Assembly (NCBI GenBank): GCA_946616535.1
Contig: CAMOJA010000007.1
Location: 1 to 64,000 of the forward strand
DNA length: 64,000 nt
Direction of reading: 5' to 3'
From: an uncultured Bacteroidales bacterium
GTDB lineage: Bacteria > Bacteroidota > Bacteroidia > Bacteroidales > Paludibacteraceae
Part shown: piece after piece, positions 52,215-61,487 of the stretch
How the letters are laid out: each line of letters opens with the position of its first letter
How positions within the stretch are numbered: the stretch's first letter is position 1
The notes under the pieces: generated by a model
What the model was told of the DNA's origin: nothing
The model's database searches: none
The model's input: only the letters and a program-made list of their open reading frames with translations
Made by a program: the position numbers and the translations under genes

Positions 52215-53555
52215 TTAATGAACCCAACCCGGGAATTCAAACTCGCAATTCTGCCACTCCGGATCGATTTGTATGAAGGTAGTTTTTTGTTTTTTGATAA
52301 TCCATTCGTGAATGAAATCCTCTCTCAGTTTGGCTTCTAACATCGATTTGATGGCCTGGAAGTCATCCGACAGATTTGCTCTGTGTACATCCGTTTTCTT
52401 CTTCACTTTCACGATCGCGCATACTTCGCGGTTCTTGGTTTCATCCATCATTACGAAGGGTTGCGAAACCTCGCCTTCCTTCAGCGTATAGATCTGTTTG
52501 GCAATCTCCGGTGCTAAGTCTTGGTATTCAAAGCGACTACCTCCGGTATTGGGATTAATCATCAGACCGCCGTTCATCACGGTGTTCTTATCTTGCGAGA
52601 ACTGAATGACCGCTTGCTCAAACTGCAGACTGTCAACCGCTATCTGATGACGGATGCTATCCAACCGCTCAATAGCTTTCACTTTATCCGTAGCACTGAT
52701 GCGCGGACGAAGCAGGATATGACGGCAATTGATGCGCTCACCTTTCTTCTCGATGAGTTGAATGATATGATAGCCGTATTCGGTTTGCACAATACGACTC
52801 ACGCGTTTCGGGTCATTGAGGTTAAAAGCCACTTCGGCGAACTCCGGTACTAACTGACCTTTGCCGACGAATCCTAACTCACCGCCGCGTTTCGCGCTCT
52901 CCGTGTCCTCTGAATACAGACGGGCTAACATGCTGAAATCCGCACTGCCGTTCTGTACGCGCTCCGTGAACTCTCTCAGACGCTGTTTGATACGCTCTGT
53001 CTCTTCAATCGGAACAGGAGGCTCGAAACTGATGATCTGAACCTCTACCTGCGCCGGCATCATCGGCAGTGAGTCAATGGGCAGCGATTGATAGTAACGC
53101 CGAATTTCAGAGGGAGTGGGTTTGATGTCGGCAGTCAGTTTGGCCTGCATCTGCTGAATAATCATCTGATTGCGCACGCTGGTCATCATTTCTTCGCGGA
53201 TTTCCGAACTGGTCTTACGGAAATACTCCTCCATCTTCTCTTTCGACCCGATCTGGTTGATGTAGTAGTTCAATCGCATATCCACCTGGTGACTCACGCT
53301 CGACTCATTCGCCTCCACGGAGTCTAAGGCTGCTTGGTGCAGGAAGAGTTTTTGGACGGCCATCTGCTCGGGAATATAACAATAGGGGTCACCCGGAATA
53401 GATGTCCCTTCGTAGATGGCGCGTAGACGCTCTTCTTCTACTTCGCTACGTAAGATAGCCTCATCGCCTACTACCCAAATCACCTCGTCAATCACCCCCT
53501 GCGCACTCAGCGTGAGGCAGAATAACAGACCCAACAATATCGTTTTAGTTCTCAT
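52215..53555 (-). CDS. surA: SurA-like periplasmic chaperone/peptidyl-prolyl isomerase
   Basis: 446 residues. Signal peptide, SurA N-terminal helical domain (about 20-165), then two parvulin domains (about 170-265 with GGELGFVGKGQLVPEFAEVA; about 270-375 with INCRHILLRPR and NGGLMINPNTGGSRFEYQDL). It helps fold outer-membrane proteins. It follows a related lipoprotein chaperone (11-bp overlap) and precedes the OstA-like gene, so the operon is about outer-membrane assembly. Confidence 0.92.
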   Translation of the reverse strand: MRTKTILLGLLFCLTLSAQGVIDEVIWVVGDEAILRSEVEEERLRAIYEGTSIPGDPYCYIPEQMAVQKLFLHQAALDSVEANESSVSHQVDMRLNYYINQIGSKEKMEEYFRKTSSEIREEMMTSVRNQMIIQQMQAKLTADIKPTPSEIRRYYQSLPIDSLPMMPAQVEVQIISFEPPVPIEETERIKQRLREFTERVQNGSADFSMLARLYSEDTESAKRGGELGFVGKGQLVPEFAEVAFNLNDPKRVSRIVQTEYGYHIIQLIEKKGERINCRHILLRPRISATDKVKAIERLDSIRHQIAVDSLQFEQAVIQFSQDKNTVMNGGLMINPNTGGSRFEYQDLAPEIAKQIYTLKEGEVSQPFVMMDETKNREVCAIVKVKKKTDVHRANLSDDFQAIKSMLEAKLREDFIHEWIIKKQKTTFIQIDPEWQNCEFEFPGWVH

Positions 53556-54381
53556 AGAATTTTATTTTCTGTTCTTGAATAGCCTCGTTATACAGTTTCT
53601 CTCGTTCTTTTTGCAAGAAATCCACTTGGCGCTCATGCAGCACCATCTTCTCAATTTGCGGGCGGGCATACTCGATCGGCATGGCTGAGCCGCGTAAGTA
53701 CTTATCCGTCACTTGCAGAATATACGTATAGAGGGAATCGCTCATCTCCACTTGATCCTTGCTCTTCAGTTTATTCTCGATATCGCCGCGCTCAATAGGC
53801 ATATGATTGAGCAGGTCGGTAGTGGTTAACCATTTATCGTCAAATAACTCATAACCGCTGGCGTTCTGGTACGCGTATTTCTCGATGTTATCCATCTCTT
53901 TCTTGCTCATCCATCCGCGCAGTTTAGCGATATTCGGTGCATCGTTCGGTACCACCACCAAGATACCGTGAATAATACTCTCATCCAATATGAATCGGTC
54001 GGACATCTGGGCGTAGATCTGTGCTACGGTCGTATCCAATACGGTCTTGGACATATGACGCTCCACCAAGTATTCTTCGTACGCATGTACGTACAGCGCG
54101 CGACGATAATCCTCTACCATGCGCTCGATCTCACTGTTCGCTTGCGCCTTGGCGTTGTCGTACAGCAGGATGTCCTTTGCCCACTGACTGATATACTGCT
54201 GCGTCACACGCATACTATCTTCGCTGTTCAGACCTAAGGTTAACGAATCTAAGGTCGAACGGTATAAATAATGCCCATTCACTTCTACGGCCGCACCGGA
54301 CTGTTGTTTCTTCTCCAGCGCCTGACATCCGCACAACAAAAAGCTTGCCAAGGCAAGATATATAATCGGTTTATTTCTCAT
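53545..54381 (-). CDS. SurA/PpiC-like lipoprotein chaperone
   Basis: 278 residues from the Met of MRNKPIIYLALASFLLCGC, which carries the lipobox. The helical SurA-N-like part is present (VNGHYLYRSTLDSLTLGLNS, YRRALYVHAYEEYLVERHMS), but the parvulin domain is degenerate: no clear GGxLG. Probably a chaperone tethered to a membrane. First gene of the operon; promoter at 54390-54421. Confidence 0.8.
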   Translation of the reverse strand: MRNKPIIYLALASFLLCGCQALEKKQQSGAAVEVNGHYLYRSTLDSLTLGLNSEDSMRVTQQYISQWAKDILLYDNAKAQANSEIERMVEDYRRALYVHAYEEYLVERHMSKTVLDTTVAQIYAQMSDRFILDESIIHGILVVVPNDAPNIAKLRGWMSKKEMDNIEKYAYQNASGYELFDDKWLTTTDLLNHMPIERGDIENKLKSKDQVEMSDSLYTYILQVTDKYLRGSAMPIEYARPQIEKMVLHERQVDFLQKEREKLYNEAIQEQKIKFYEN

Positions 54382-54389
54382 AACGGCCG

Positions 54390-54421
54390 CAAAGGTACAA
54401 AAAAATTTGCATATATACAAA
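54390..54421 (-). promoter_or_regulatory. Promoter of the SurA-like operon, overlapping the aroB -33
   Basis: On the minus strand TTTG begins at 54421 and TACCTTTG at 54397 (24-nt register). Confidence 0.7.
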
Positions 54422-54437
54422 AATTTTTGTAATTTTG
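54406..54437 (+). promoter_or_regulatory. Promoter of aroB
   Basis: TTTGCATATATACAAA at 54406 and TAATTTTG at 54430 (24-nt register). The 16-nt block ends with the CAAA that is the -33 of the divergent promoter. Confidence 0.7.
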
Positions 54438-54445
54438 CACGCAAA

Positions 54446-55462
54446 ATGAGTTGTGAAGCCCTAAATAGTGCACTTTTACCCCATTTAGAGGGGGTGGAAA
54501 AGGACCAAATATGCGTAGTTGCGGATAAGTGCCTTATCCGCCATCCTGTCTGGACAGGTGCTCAAGCGCTGCAAAATCGACCGGTTTTGTGGCTCGAGGT
54601 GACGGAGGCGAATAAGTCGCTGGAGACCGTATCTCGTATTTGGGATTTTCTTTTTGAGCATGCCATTACCCGTAGGGGACTGCTGATTTGTATCGGAGGC
54701 GGGGCGCTGACGGACATGGGTGGTTTTGCGGCCGCTACGTATAAGCGTGGTATGAGCTATATCAATGTCCCTACGACTTTGCTGGCGATGATTGATGCCG
54801 CTTCGGGCGGAAAGACCGGCATTAACTACCGCGGCATCAAGAATAGCATCGGTGCGTTTGCTGCGCCGCGTGCTACCATCCTCTGTCCGGAATGGCTGTC
54901 TACTTTATCGCCCCTACAGTTCCTCAGCGGCTTTGCCGAGATGTTGAAGACGGGTTTGATAGACGGTCAGGCTTTGTGGAACGGCTTGCTGCAGTACGAT
55001 CTGGATAAGATGGATACAGCTTCGCTCTCTCCGCTTATCGCGGATTGTATGGCGGTGAAGCAGCGTATTGTAGCGCAAGACCCGCAGGAAAACGGAATAC
55101 GTAAGGTATTGAACTTTGGTCATACCTTCGGCCATGCGCTGGAACGGAAGATGCAGGTGCCGCATGGCTATGCTGTGTTATATGGAATGATCGCGGAATT
55201 ATACCTTAGTGTGACGCGCTTGGGCTGTCCGCGTGAGCCCTTGCAACAACTCACCCGACTTATGCTGCAGTATTATGGTAAACCCCAGTGTAAGTGTTCG
55301 GATAGAGACCAATTGCTGGCCTTGATGCAGCAAGATAAGAAAAACGAACAGGCCGCTCAGATCAACTGTACCTTGTTGCAGGCCGTGGGTACACCGCTTA
55401 TCAATCAATCGATCAGTGCTTCGGATGCCAATGAAGCATTGGATTACCTCTTCTCTTTGTAA
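54446..55462 (+). CDS. aroB: 3-dehydroquinate synthase
   Basis: 338 residues from the ATG at 54446, nine bases after the -7 box, so the leader is almost absent. Motifs: CIGGGALTDMGGFAAATYKRG, VPTTLLAMIDAASGGKTGIN, LSGFAEMLKTGLI, LNFGHTFGHALE and MQVPHGYAVLYGM. It cyclises DAHP to dehydroquinate in the shikimate pathway, using NAD and a metal bound by the GHTFGHA and PHG histidines. Transcribed with the nucleotidyltransferase (2-bp gap). Confidence 0.95.
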   Translation: MSCEALNSALLPHLEGVEKDQICVVADKCLIRHPVWTGAQALQNRPVLWLEVTEANKSLETVSRIWDFLFEHAITRRGLLICIGGGALTDMGGFAAATYKRGMSYINVPTTLLAMIDAASGGKTGINYRGIKNSIGAFAAPRATILCPEWLSTLSPLQFLSGFAEMLKTGLIDGQALWNGLLQYDLDKMDTASLSPLIADCMAVKQRIVAQDPQENGIRKVLNFGHTFGHALERKMQVPHGYAVLYGMIAELYLSVTRLGCPREPLQQLTRLMLQYYGKPQCKCSDRDQLLALMQQDKKNEQAAQINCTLLQAVGTPLINQSISASDANEALDYLFSL

Positions 55463-55464
55463 CG

Positions 55465-56874
55465 ATGATCATAACGGATAAGAAAATAGAAAACCCGATG
55501 TTGAAGATGGTCGGTGCAGAAGCCGATCGTTTGGGGTTAGAGTGCTATGTCATCGGTGGGTATGTACGCGATCTGTTCCTGCATCGCGAGTCCACCGATA
55601 TCGATGTAGTTGTTGTCGGCTCCGGTATATCTTTGGCGGAGGCCGTGGCAAAGAAATTAGGTAAGGGTGCCCATTTAAGTGTGTTTAAGACCTATGGTAC
55701 GGCGCAAGTGAAGCGGGGAGATCTGGAGTTGGAGTTTGTTGGCGCACGCAAAGAGAGTTATACCCGCGATAGCCGCAATCCCATCGTCGAAGACGGAACG
55801 CTGCAGGAAGATCAGGACCGCCGCGATTTCACTATCAACGCCATGGCGATCTGTTTGAATAGTTCGCGTTATGGCGAACTGCTCGATCCGTTCGATGGAA
55901 TCGGCGATTTAGAGCGCTGTATCATCCGCACTCCCCTCAATCCCGATATTACCTTCTCGGATGATCCGCTGCGCATGATGCGCGCCATCCGGTTTGCTAC
56001 CCAGTTGGGCTTCAATCTGCATCCCGATACCTTCGATGCTATTCGGCGAAATGCTTCTCGTTTAGAAATCATCACCCGCGAACGAATAGCGGAGGAACTG
56101 AATAAGATTATGATGAGTCGCCGCCCATCCGAAGGGTGGCTACTGCTGGATAAAACAGGTCTGTTACCCCTTGTCTTACCCGATTTGGTGGCACTCAAAG
56201 GCGTGGAGGTGAAGGACGGGAAAGGACATAAAGACGTCTTCCTGCATACCCTTAAAGTACTTGATAATCTTGCGGATTCATCGGATAAATTATGGTTAAG
56301 ATGGGCGGCCTTGCTGCATGATATCGGTAAACCCAGAAGTAAGGCATGGGACCCACAGGCCGGATGGACATTTAGAAATCATAATTATATCGGAGCCAAG
56401 ATGGTGCCGCGTATCTTCGCAAAACTCAAACTGCCGTTGAATGAGAAGATGGAGTATGTGAAGAAGATGGTGGATTTGCATATGCGGCCGATTAACCTCA
56501 TTGAAGATACGGTTACGGATAGCGCAGTACGCCGTCTGCTCTTCGAGGCAGGAGATGATATAGACGATTTGATGCTGCTCTGCGATGCGGACATCACGAG
56601 CCGTAATGAAGAGAAAAAAGCCCGATTCCATCGGAACTATCAGTTGGTACGGCAGAAGATGGTGGAGTTAGAGGAACGAGATAGGATTCGTAATTTCCAA
56701 CCGCCAGTGAAAGGCGATGAGATCATGGAGATTCTTCATCTCGAACCCTGTTCTATCGTGGGTGAGTTGAAGGCTGCGATCAAGGATGCGATTCTCGACG
56801 GCATCATCCCCAATGAATACGAACCGGCTAAAGAATATATGCTCAAACTAGCACATGAGAAAGGCTTGTGTTAG
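55465..56874 (+). CDS. CCA-type tRNA nucleotidyltransferase with HD domain
   Basis: 469 residues. Class II polymerase-beta head (GGYVRDLFLHRESTDIDVVV, RRDFTINAMAI, DPLRMMRAIRFATQLGF), then an HD-type domain (LRWAALLHDIGKP, DLHMRPINLIED). It adds or repairs the CCA end of tRNAs; the tRNA in this window indeed lacks an encoded CCA. It could also be called poly(A) polymerase-like, but Bacteroidota enzymes of this layout act as CCA-adding. Confidence 0.9.
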   Translation: MIITDKKIENPMLKMVGAEADRLGLECYVIGGYVRDLFLHRESTDIDVVVVGSGISLAEAVAKKLGKGAHLSVFKTYGTAQVKRGDLELEFVGARKESYTRDSRNPIVEDGTLQEDQDRRDFTINAMAICLNSSRYGELLDPFDGIGDLERCIIRTPLNPDITFSDDPLRMMRAIRFATQLGFNLHPDTFDAIRRNASRLEIITRERIAEELNKIMMSRRPSEGWLLLDKTGLLPLVLPDLVALKGVEVKDGKGHKDVFLHTLKVLDNLADSSDKLWLRWAALLHDIGKPRSKAWDPQAGWTFRNHNYIGAKMVPRIFAKLKLPLNEKMEYVKKMVDLHMRPINLIEDTVTDSAVRRLLFEAGDDIDDLMLLCDADITSRNEEKKARFHRNYQLVRQKMVELEERDRIRNFQPPVKGDEIMEILHLEPCSIVGELKAAIKDAILDGIIPNEYEPAKEYMLKLAHEKGLC

Positions 56875-56890
56875 AAAAAAAGAAGTGAAA

Positions 56891-56922
56891 TTTGCGTATA
56901 TCAAAATTATTTTGTAATTTTG
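56891..56922 (+). promoter_or_regulatory. Promoter of parE
   Basis: TTTGCGTATATC at 56891 and TAATTTTG at 56915 (24-nt register). Confidence 0.7.
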
Positions 56923-56945
56923 CACCCGCAATTTGAAAACGGAAT

Positions 56946-58862
56946 ATGGCTGAGATAGACGAGATAAATGTAAATGCCGTGAATTACGGCGATGAGAACA
57001 TCATTCACCTCGATGACATGGAGCATATCCGTCGTCGTCCGGGTATGTACATCGGTAAATTGGGTGACGGTAGTCACTCCGATGACGGTATCTATGTGCT
57101 GATTAAAGAGAGTATCGATAACTCGATTGATGAGTACCGCATGGGTGAGGGTAAGGTGATTGAAGTGGAGGTACAGGATGGCCGTGTGCGCGTACGTGAC
57201 TACGGACGTGGAATACCTTTGGGTAAACTGGTCGATGTGGTTTCGGTGCTGAATACCGGCGGTAAATACGATAGCAAGGCTTTTAAGAAATCAGTTGGTC
57301 TGAATGGTGTGGGTACCAAAGCGGTGAATGCGCTGTCATCCTATTTCTCGGTGGAGTCATTCCGCGAAGGCAAGACTCGTAAAGCAGTGTTTGCGCAAGG
57401 TAAACTCGTTAGCGATACCGGTACGCTGGATTATAAGGGGACAGAGAAACGAGGCACCATCATCGAGTTTGTGCCCGATGACAGCAAGGGGCTCTTTGAG
57501 AACTATCATTTCCGCGATGATTATATCGAGGAGTTGCTGCGCAACTACGCGTACTTGAATACCGGTTTGACACTCGTCTATAACGGAAAGAAATTTGTTT
57601 CCAAGAACGGTTTGCTCGACTTGCTGACGGAGAATATGACGGAGACTCCGTTGTATCCGATTATTCATCTCGTGGGCGAAGATATCGAGATTGCGTTAAC
57701 CCATACCAACCAGAACGGCGATGAGTATTACTCATTCGTGAACGGTCAGCATACCATCCAAGGCGGTACCCATCAGGCAGCGTATCGCGAAGCGATAGGA
57801 CGTACGATCAAGGAGTTCTTCAATAAGAACCAGGAACTGGCGGATATCCGAAACGGTGTGGTAGGAGCGATTGCCATCAATGTGGAGGAACCGGTCTTCG
57901 AATCCCAGACGAAAGTGAAGTTGGGTTCGAAAGATATGAGTCCTACCGGCGGCGTGAGTGTGAATAAGTTCGTCAATGACTTTGTCAAGACCCAACTGGA
58001 TAATTTCCTGCATAAGAACCCGCAGACCGTGGAGGTGATGCTGCAGAAGATCCAGGACTCCGAGAAAGAGCGTAAGGCTATTGCGGCTGTATCGAAGGTA
58101 GCGCGTGAGCGGGCGAAGAAGAACCTGGTGAACAACCCCAAGTTACGCGATTGTCAGATTCACCTGAACGATACTAAGCCGGTGAAATCGGCAAAAGATG
58201 CAGATGATGATCTGCGTTTGGAGAGTTCAATCTTCATTACCGAGGGTCTGTCTGCATCGGGGTCGATCACAAAGAGTCGCGACGTCCGTACCCAGGCTGT
58301 TTTCTCCTTGCGCGGTAAACCGCTTAACTGCTACGGGCTGAGTAAGTCGGTGGTCTATGAGAACGAAGAATTCAATTGCTTGCAGTCGGCGCTGAATATA
58401 GAAGACGGTCTGGATGAACTGCGCTATAACAAAGTCATCATCGCTACCGATGCCGATGTGGATGGAATGCATATTCGTCTGCTGATGCTTACGTTCTTCC
58501 TGCAGTTCTTCCCCGATCTGGTGAAGAAAGGACATGTCTATATCTTGCAGACTCCGCTTTTCCGCGTGAAGGATAAGAACCAAATCATCTACTGCTATTC
58601 CGAAGAGGAACGCCAGAAAGCGATCGCCAAAGTGAAGACGCCGGAGATCACCCGATTCAAAGGTTTAGGAGAGATTTCTCCCGATGAATTCAAGGGTTTT
58701 ATCGGTTCTGGTATCCGTCTGGACCAGGTGACGCTGCGTAAAGAAGACGCAGTGAGTGAGTTGCTGGCCTATTATATGGGAAAGAACACCACCGAGCGTC
58801 AGCAGTTCATCATCGATAACCTCGTCATAGAGGAAGACCGTGTCGATGAATTCGAAGAGTAA
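56946..58862 (+). CDS. parE: DNA topoisomerase IV subunit B
   Basis: 638 residues. GHKL ATPase ([51 protein letters not shown]), transducer domain, TOPRIM ([29 protein letters not shown]). The length is typical of ParE in Bacteroidota, and the absence of a long GyrB insertion supports ParE over GyrB. ParC is not in the window; a small HsdR-N-like gene follows 26 bp later. Confidence 0.93.
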   Translation: MAEIDEINVNAVNYGDENIIHLDDMEHIRRRPGMYIGKLGDGSHSDDGIYVLIKESIDNSIDEYRMGEGKVIEVEVQDGRVRVRDYGRGIPLGKLVDVVSVLNTGGKYDSKAFKKSVGLNGVGTKAVNALSSYFSVESFREGKTRKAVFAQGKLVSDTGTLDYKGTEKRGTIIEFVPDDSKGLFENYHFRDDYIEELLRNYAYLNTGLTLVYNGKKFVSKNGLLDLLTENMTETPLYPIIHLVGEDIEIALTHTNQNGDEYYSFVNGQHTIQGGTHQAAYREAIGRTIKEFFNKNQELADIRNGVVGAIAINVEEPVFESQTKVKLGSKDMSPTGGVSVNKFVNDFVKTQLDNFLHKNPQTVEVMLQKIQDSEKERKAIAAVSKVARERAKKNLVNNPKLRDCQIHLNDTKPVKSAKDADDDLRLESSIFITEGLSASGSITKSRDVRTQAVFSLRGKPLNCYGLSKSVVYENEEFNCLQSALNIEDGLDELRYNKVIIATDADVDGMHIRLLMLTFFLQFFPDLVKKGHVYILQTPLFRVKDKNQIIYCYSEEERQKAIAKVKTPEITRFKGLGEISPDEFKGFIGSGIRLDQVTLRKEDAVSELLAYYMGKNTTERQQFIIDNLVIEEDRVDEFEE

Positions 58863-58888
58863 CGCTTTTCTGCGTATAATTATAAGGA

Positions 58889-59302
58889 ATGCGCACGCGT
58901 GTATATCAAAATAAGGAACAGATCTTCTGTGAATGGCGTCATCAATGGGTGCGTCTCACACCGGAAGAATGGGTTCGCCAACAGTTGCTTCACCGTTTGG
59001 TGGAGCAATTTGGTTTTCCCGCCTCCTTAATCGGCGTGGAGGTATCTATTCAAGTGGGAGAAACCCATAAGCGCTGCGATGCGGTCGTCTATAATCGCCC
59101 CCTGCAGCCGCTTATGCTTATCGAATGTAAAGCGGAAATGGTTCCTTTGACGCAAAAGACCTTAGACCAGGCCCTTATCTATAATCGCCGTCTCCATGTG
59201 CCGTACCTTATACTGCATAATGGTGTTCAGACCATCGTTGTCAAGGTATCGGACTCCGGCGTGGAGCGTTTAGCGAATCTTCCTTCGTTCCCGAACGATT
59301 AA
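58889..59302 (+). CDS. HsdR N-terminal-like nuclease-fold protein
   Basis: 137 residues. It matches the stand-alone Bacteroidota proteins that resemble the N-terminal domain of type I restriction enzyme R subunits: PD-(D/E)xK elements KRCDAVVYN and MLIECKAE with a preceding helix. No helicase part and no hsdM/hsdS genes are near. Function unknown. Its end overlaps the convergent gene at 59270-59710 by 33 bp. Confidence 0.8.
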   Translation: MRTRVYQNKEQIFCEWRHQWVRLTPEEWVRQQLLHRLVEQFGFPASLIGVEVSIQVGETHKRCDAVVYNRPLQPLMLIECKAEMVPLTQKTLDQALIYNRRLHVPYLILHNGVQTIVVKVSDSGVERLANLPSFPND

Positions 59303-59710
59303 TAAAGCTTCTTCGCGAATATCTTCCGGCAGGGCGATATTACGTAACTGCATGCTGCGGCACCAACCCGGTACGTCGCTTTCTTGCAGCGTAGTGAATA
59401 CGGCCCGCACCATCTCGTGCTGCTCCGGGGTATAATCTTCTGCCGCAATGCCCGCCAGGGCATCTAATTCCTCATCATCGTAATACTCGATCTGTGCATT
59501 CGTCTGCAGCAGCGTCTCTCGTTCGCAAACGAGGTGCTCACCGCAACACCCCTCCGGACGGGTATTGTCCGAAGAGGGCGTGGGGTCTGACGCTTGCGTA
59601 TCGGGTGACTGTTGAGCGCGAGCGCGTCGTCGCTCCCTAATCTCAAACAGCACCACGATCAACATCGTTAATGAGATGAAAAGCAAAAGAGGAGCCATTG
59701 ACTTATTCAC
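59270..59710 (-). CDS. Conserved small membrane-anchored protein, function unknown
   Basis: 146 residues. One N-terminal transmembrane helix (about 6-22), a low-complexity linker (about 30-55) that contains a hairpin element, then a conserved-looking domain with CCGEHLVCERETLL and DYTPEQHEMVRAVFTTL. Bacteroidales homologues of this layout are known to me only as hypothetical. It follows glnS with a 15-bp gap. Confidence 0.65.
   Translation of the reverse strand: MNKSMAPLLLFISLTMLIVVLFEIRERRRARAQQSPDTQASDPTPSSDNTRPEGCCGEHLVCERETLLQTNAQIEYYDDEELDALAGIAAEDYTPEQHEMVRAVFTTLQESDVPGWCRSMQLRNIALPEDIREEALLIVRERRKIR
59549..59578. repeat. Possible third palindromic element, in frame
   Basis: CCCCTCCGGAC-GGGTATT-GTCCGAAGAGGG: an imperfect 11-12-bp stem with a 7-nt loop. 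It lies in the linker of the small membrane protein, with C/G-rich flanks like the elements at 7674 and 13345, but a different core. Confidence 0.45.
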
Positions 59711-59725
59711 TATATTCGCAATCCG

Positions 59726-61447
59726 TTACTTCAGATAATTATCCTTGAGCGAGCAGGTGCGGTTGAGAACGAGTTTCTCTGCGTTCGTATCCTGGTCCAC
59801 TACGAAATAACCCTGCTTAAGCAGTTGGTAATGATTCTCTCTCGGAATACCGTTCTCGAGGATCGGCGCATGTAACTCGCTGCGCAGCGCACCTTCTACT
59901 TTCGCTGTCACTACCTTCAGGCTTTCCGGATTCAGCAGGTCGCGGAAGTCACCCTCCTCTGCACTCGGGTTCTCTACGGCGAAGAGACGGTCGTACAGAC
60001 GAACTTCTGCATCGAGTGCGCTGTTGCACTCTACCCAGTTGATCGTTGCTTTCGTCTTGCGGTTACCGCCTTCGGTGCCGGACTTCGAGTTCGGATCGTA
60101 GGTTGCATAGACGGTAGTGATATTACCGGCCGCATCTTTCTCGCACCCGGTCGCTTGGATGATGTAACTGTTCTTCAGACGTACCTCACGGCCACCGGGG
60201 CTGAGGCGGTAGAACTTATTATCGGCTTCCTCCAAGAAGTCACCACGTTCGATCCACAGTTCGCGACCGAAACGTACCTCACGTGTACCTAAAGCCTCGA
60301 TTCCATCGATGTTTTCTGCGGTGAGTGTCTCGCCTTCGCCTTCATAATTGGTGATGATCAGTTTCACGGGATCGAAGATGGCACATACACGCGGAGCGGT
60401 CTCTTTGAGGTCCTCACGAATGGTGTGTTCCAGCAAACCCTGGTCGATCATACCTTCCACTTTCGTATAACCGATACGGTCCATGAACGTACGGATAGAA
60501 GACGGGGTGTAACCGCGGCGACGCAGACCGCAAACAGTCGGCATTCGCGGATCGTCCCAACCGGCTACCAGACCTTCTTTCACCAGTTGCAGCATCTTAC
60601 GCTTCGACATCACGGTATAGGTGATGTTCAGGCGGTTGAACTCACGCTGCTTCGGACGATAGTCCGGTCCGTAGGGACTTAATCCGCAGAAATTAGCACC
60701 GCTGAACTGGTCGATGAAATAGTCGTATAACGGACGGTGTACCTCGAACTCCAGCGTACAGATAGAGTGGGTTACGCCCTCGAAATAATCGGACTGACCG
60801 TGGGCGAAGTCGTACATCGGATAGACGTTCCATTTACGGCCCGTACGGTGATGCGGGTGGGAGGTGATGATGCGGTACATGATAGGATCGCGGAAATGCA
60901 TGTTCGGATTTGCCATGTCGATCTTCGCGCGCAGCACCATCTTGCCTTCTTCAATCTCACCGCGCTGCATCGCTTCAAATAGACGCAGGTTTTCTTCGAT
61001 CGGACGGTCGCGATAGGGCGAAGCTACACCGGGTTCCGTAGGCGTACCTTTCTGCTCCGCGATCTGTTCTGCCGTCTGCTCATCGACATAGGCTTTGCCT
61101 TCTTTGATGAAACGGATAGCCAGGTCGTACAGCTGCTGGAAATAATCGGATGCATAGTATATCTGACCCCACTTGAAACCGAGCCATGCGATATCGCGCT
61201 CGATGGTCTCTACGTATTCGGTGTCTTCTTTGGCCGGGTTGGTGTCGTCGAAACGCAGGTTACAAACACCGTTGTATTTCTCGGCAATACCGAAGTCCAG
61301 GCAGATCGCCTTGACGTGACCGATATGCAGGTAACCGTTCGGCTCCGGCGGGAAACGCGTCTGAATACGACCGTCGTTCACTCCTTCTGCTAAGTCTTTT
61401 TCTACGATTTGCTCAATGAAATTGAGACTTTTTTCCTCTTGTTCCAT
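59726..61447 (-). CDS. glnS: Glutaminyl-tRNA synthetase
   Basis: 573 residues. Class I enzyme: HIGH motif (PPEPNGYLHIGHVKAICLDF), KMSKS-type loop VMSKRKML, and two beta-barrel anticodon domains that are distinctive of GlnRS. It charges tRNA-Gln directly, so the organism need not rely on the amidotransferase route. A heptamer array separates it from lpxA. Confidence 0.95.
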   Translation of the reverse strand: MEQEEKSLNFIEQIVEKDLAEGVNDGRIQTRFPPEPNGYLHIGHVKAICLDFGIAEKYNGVCNLRFDDTNPAKEDTEYVETIERDIAWLGFKWGQIYYASDYFQQLYDLAIRFIKEGKAYVDEQTAEQIAEQKGTPTEPGVASPYRDRPIEENLRLFEAMQRGEIEEGKMVLRAKIDMANPNMHFRDPIMYRIITSHPHHRTGRKWNVYPMYDFAHGQSDYFEGVTHSICTLEFEVHRPLYDYFIDQFSGANFCGLSPYGPDYRPKQREFNRLNITYTVMSKRKMLQLVKEGLVAGWDDPRMPTVCGLRRRGYTPSSIRTFMDRIGYTKVEGMIDQGLLEHTIREDLKETAPRVCAIFDPVKLIITNYEGEGETLTAENIDGIEALGTREVRFGRELWIERGDFLEEADNKFYRLSPGGREVRLKNSYIIQATGCEKDAAGNITTVYATYDPNSKSGTEGGNRKTKATINWVECNSALDAEVRLYDRLFAVENPSAEEGDFRDLLNPESLKVVTAKVEGALRSELHAPILENGIPRENHYQLLKQGYFVVDQDTNAEKLVLNRTCSLKDNYLK

Positions 61448-61452
61448 ATATA

Positions 61453-61487
61453 AATTTCAAATATCTAATTTCAAATATCAAAAATCA
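61453..61487. repeat. Heptamer array, 5 units, between glnS and lpxA
   Basis: AATTTCA-AATATCT-AATTTCA-AATATCA-AAAATCA, starting 5 bp before glnS and running into the lpxA stop. Confidence 0.9.

Noticed and set aside
58889..59302. Type I restriction-modification system
   Set aside because: Only an HsdR-N-like domain of 137 residues is present; no helicase, hsdM or hsdS.
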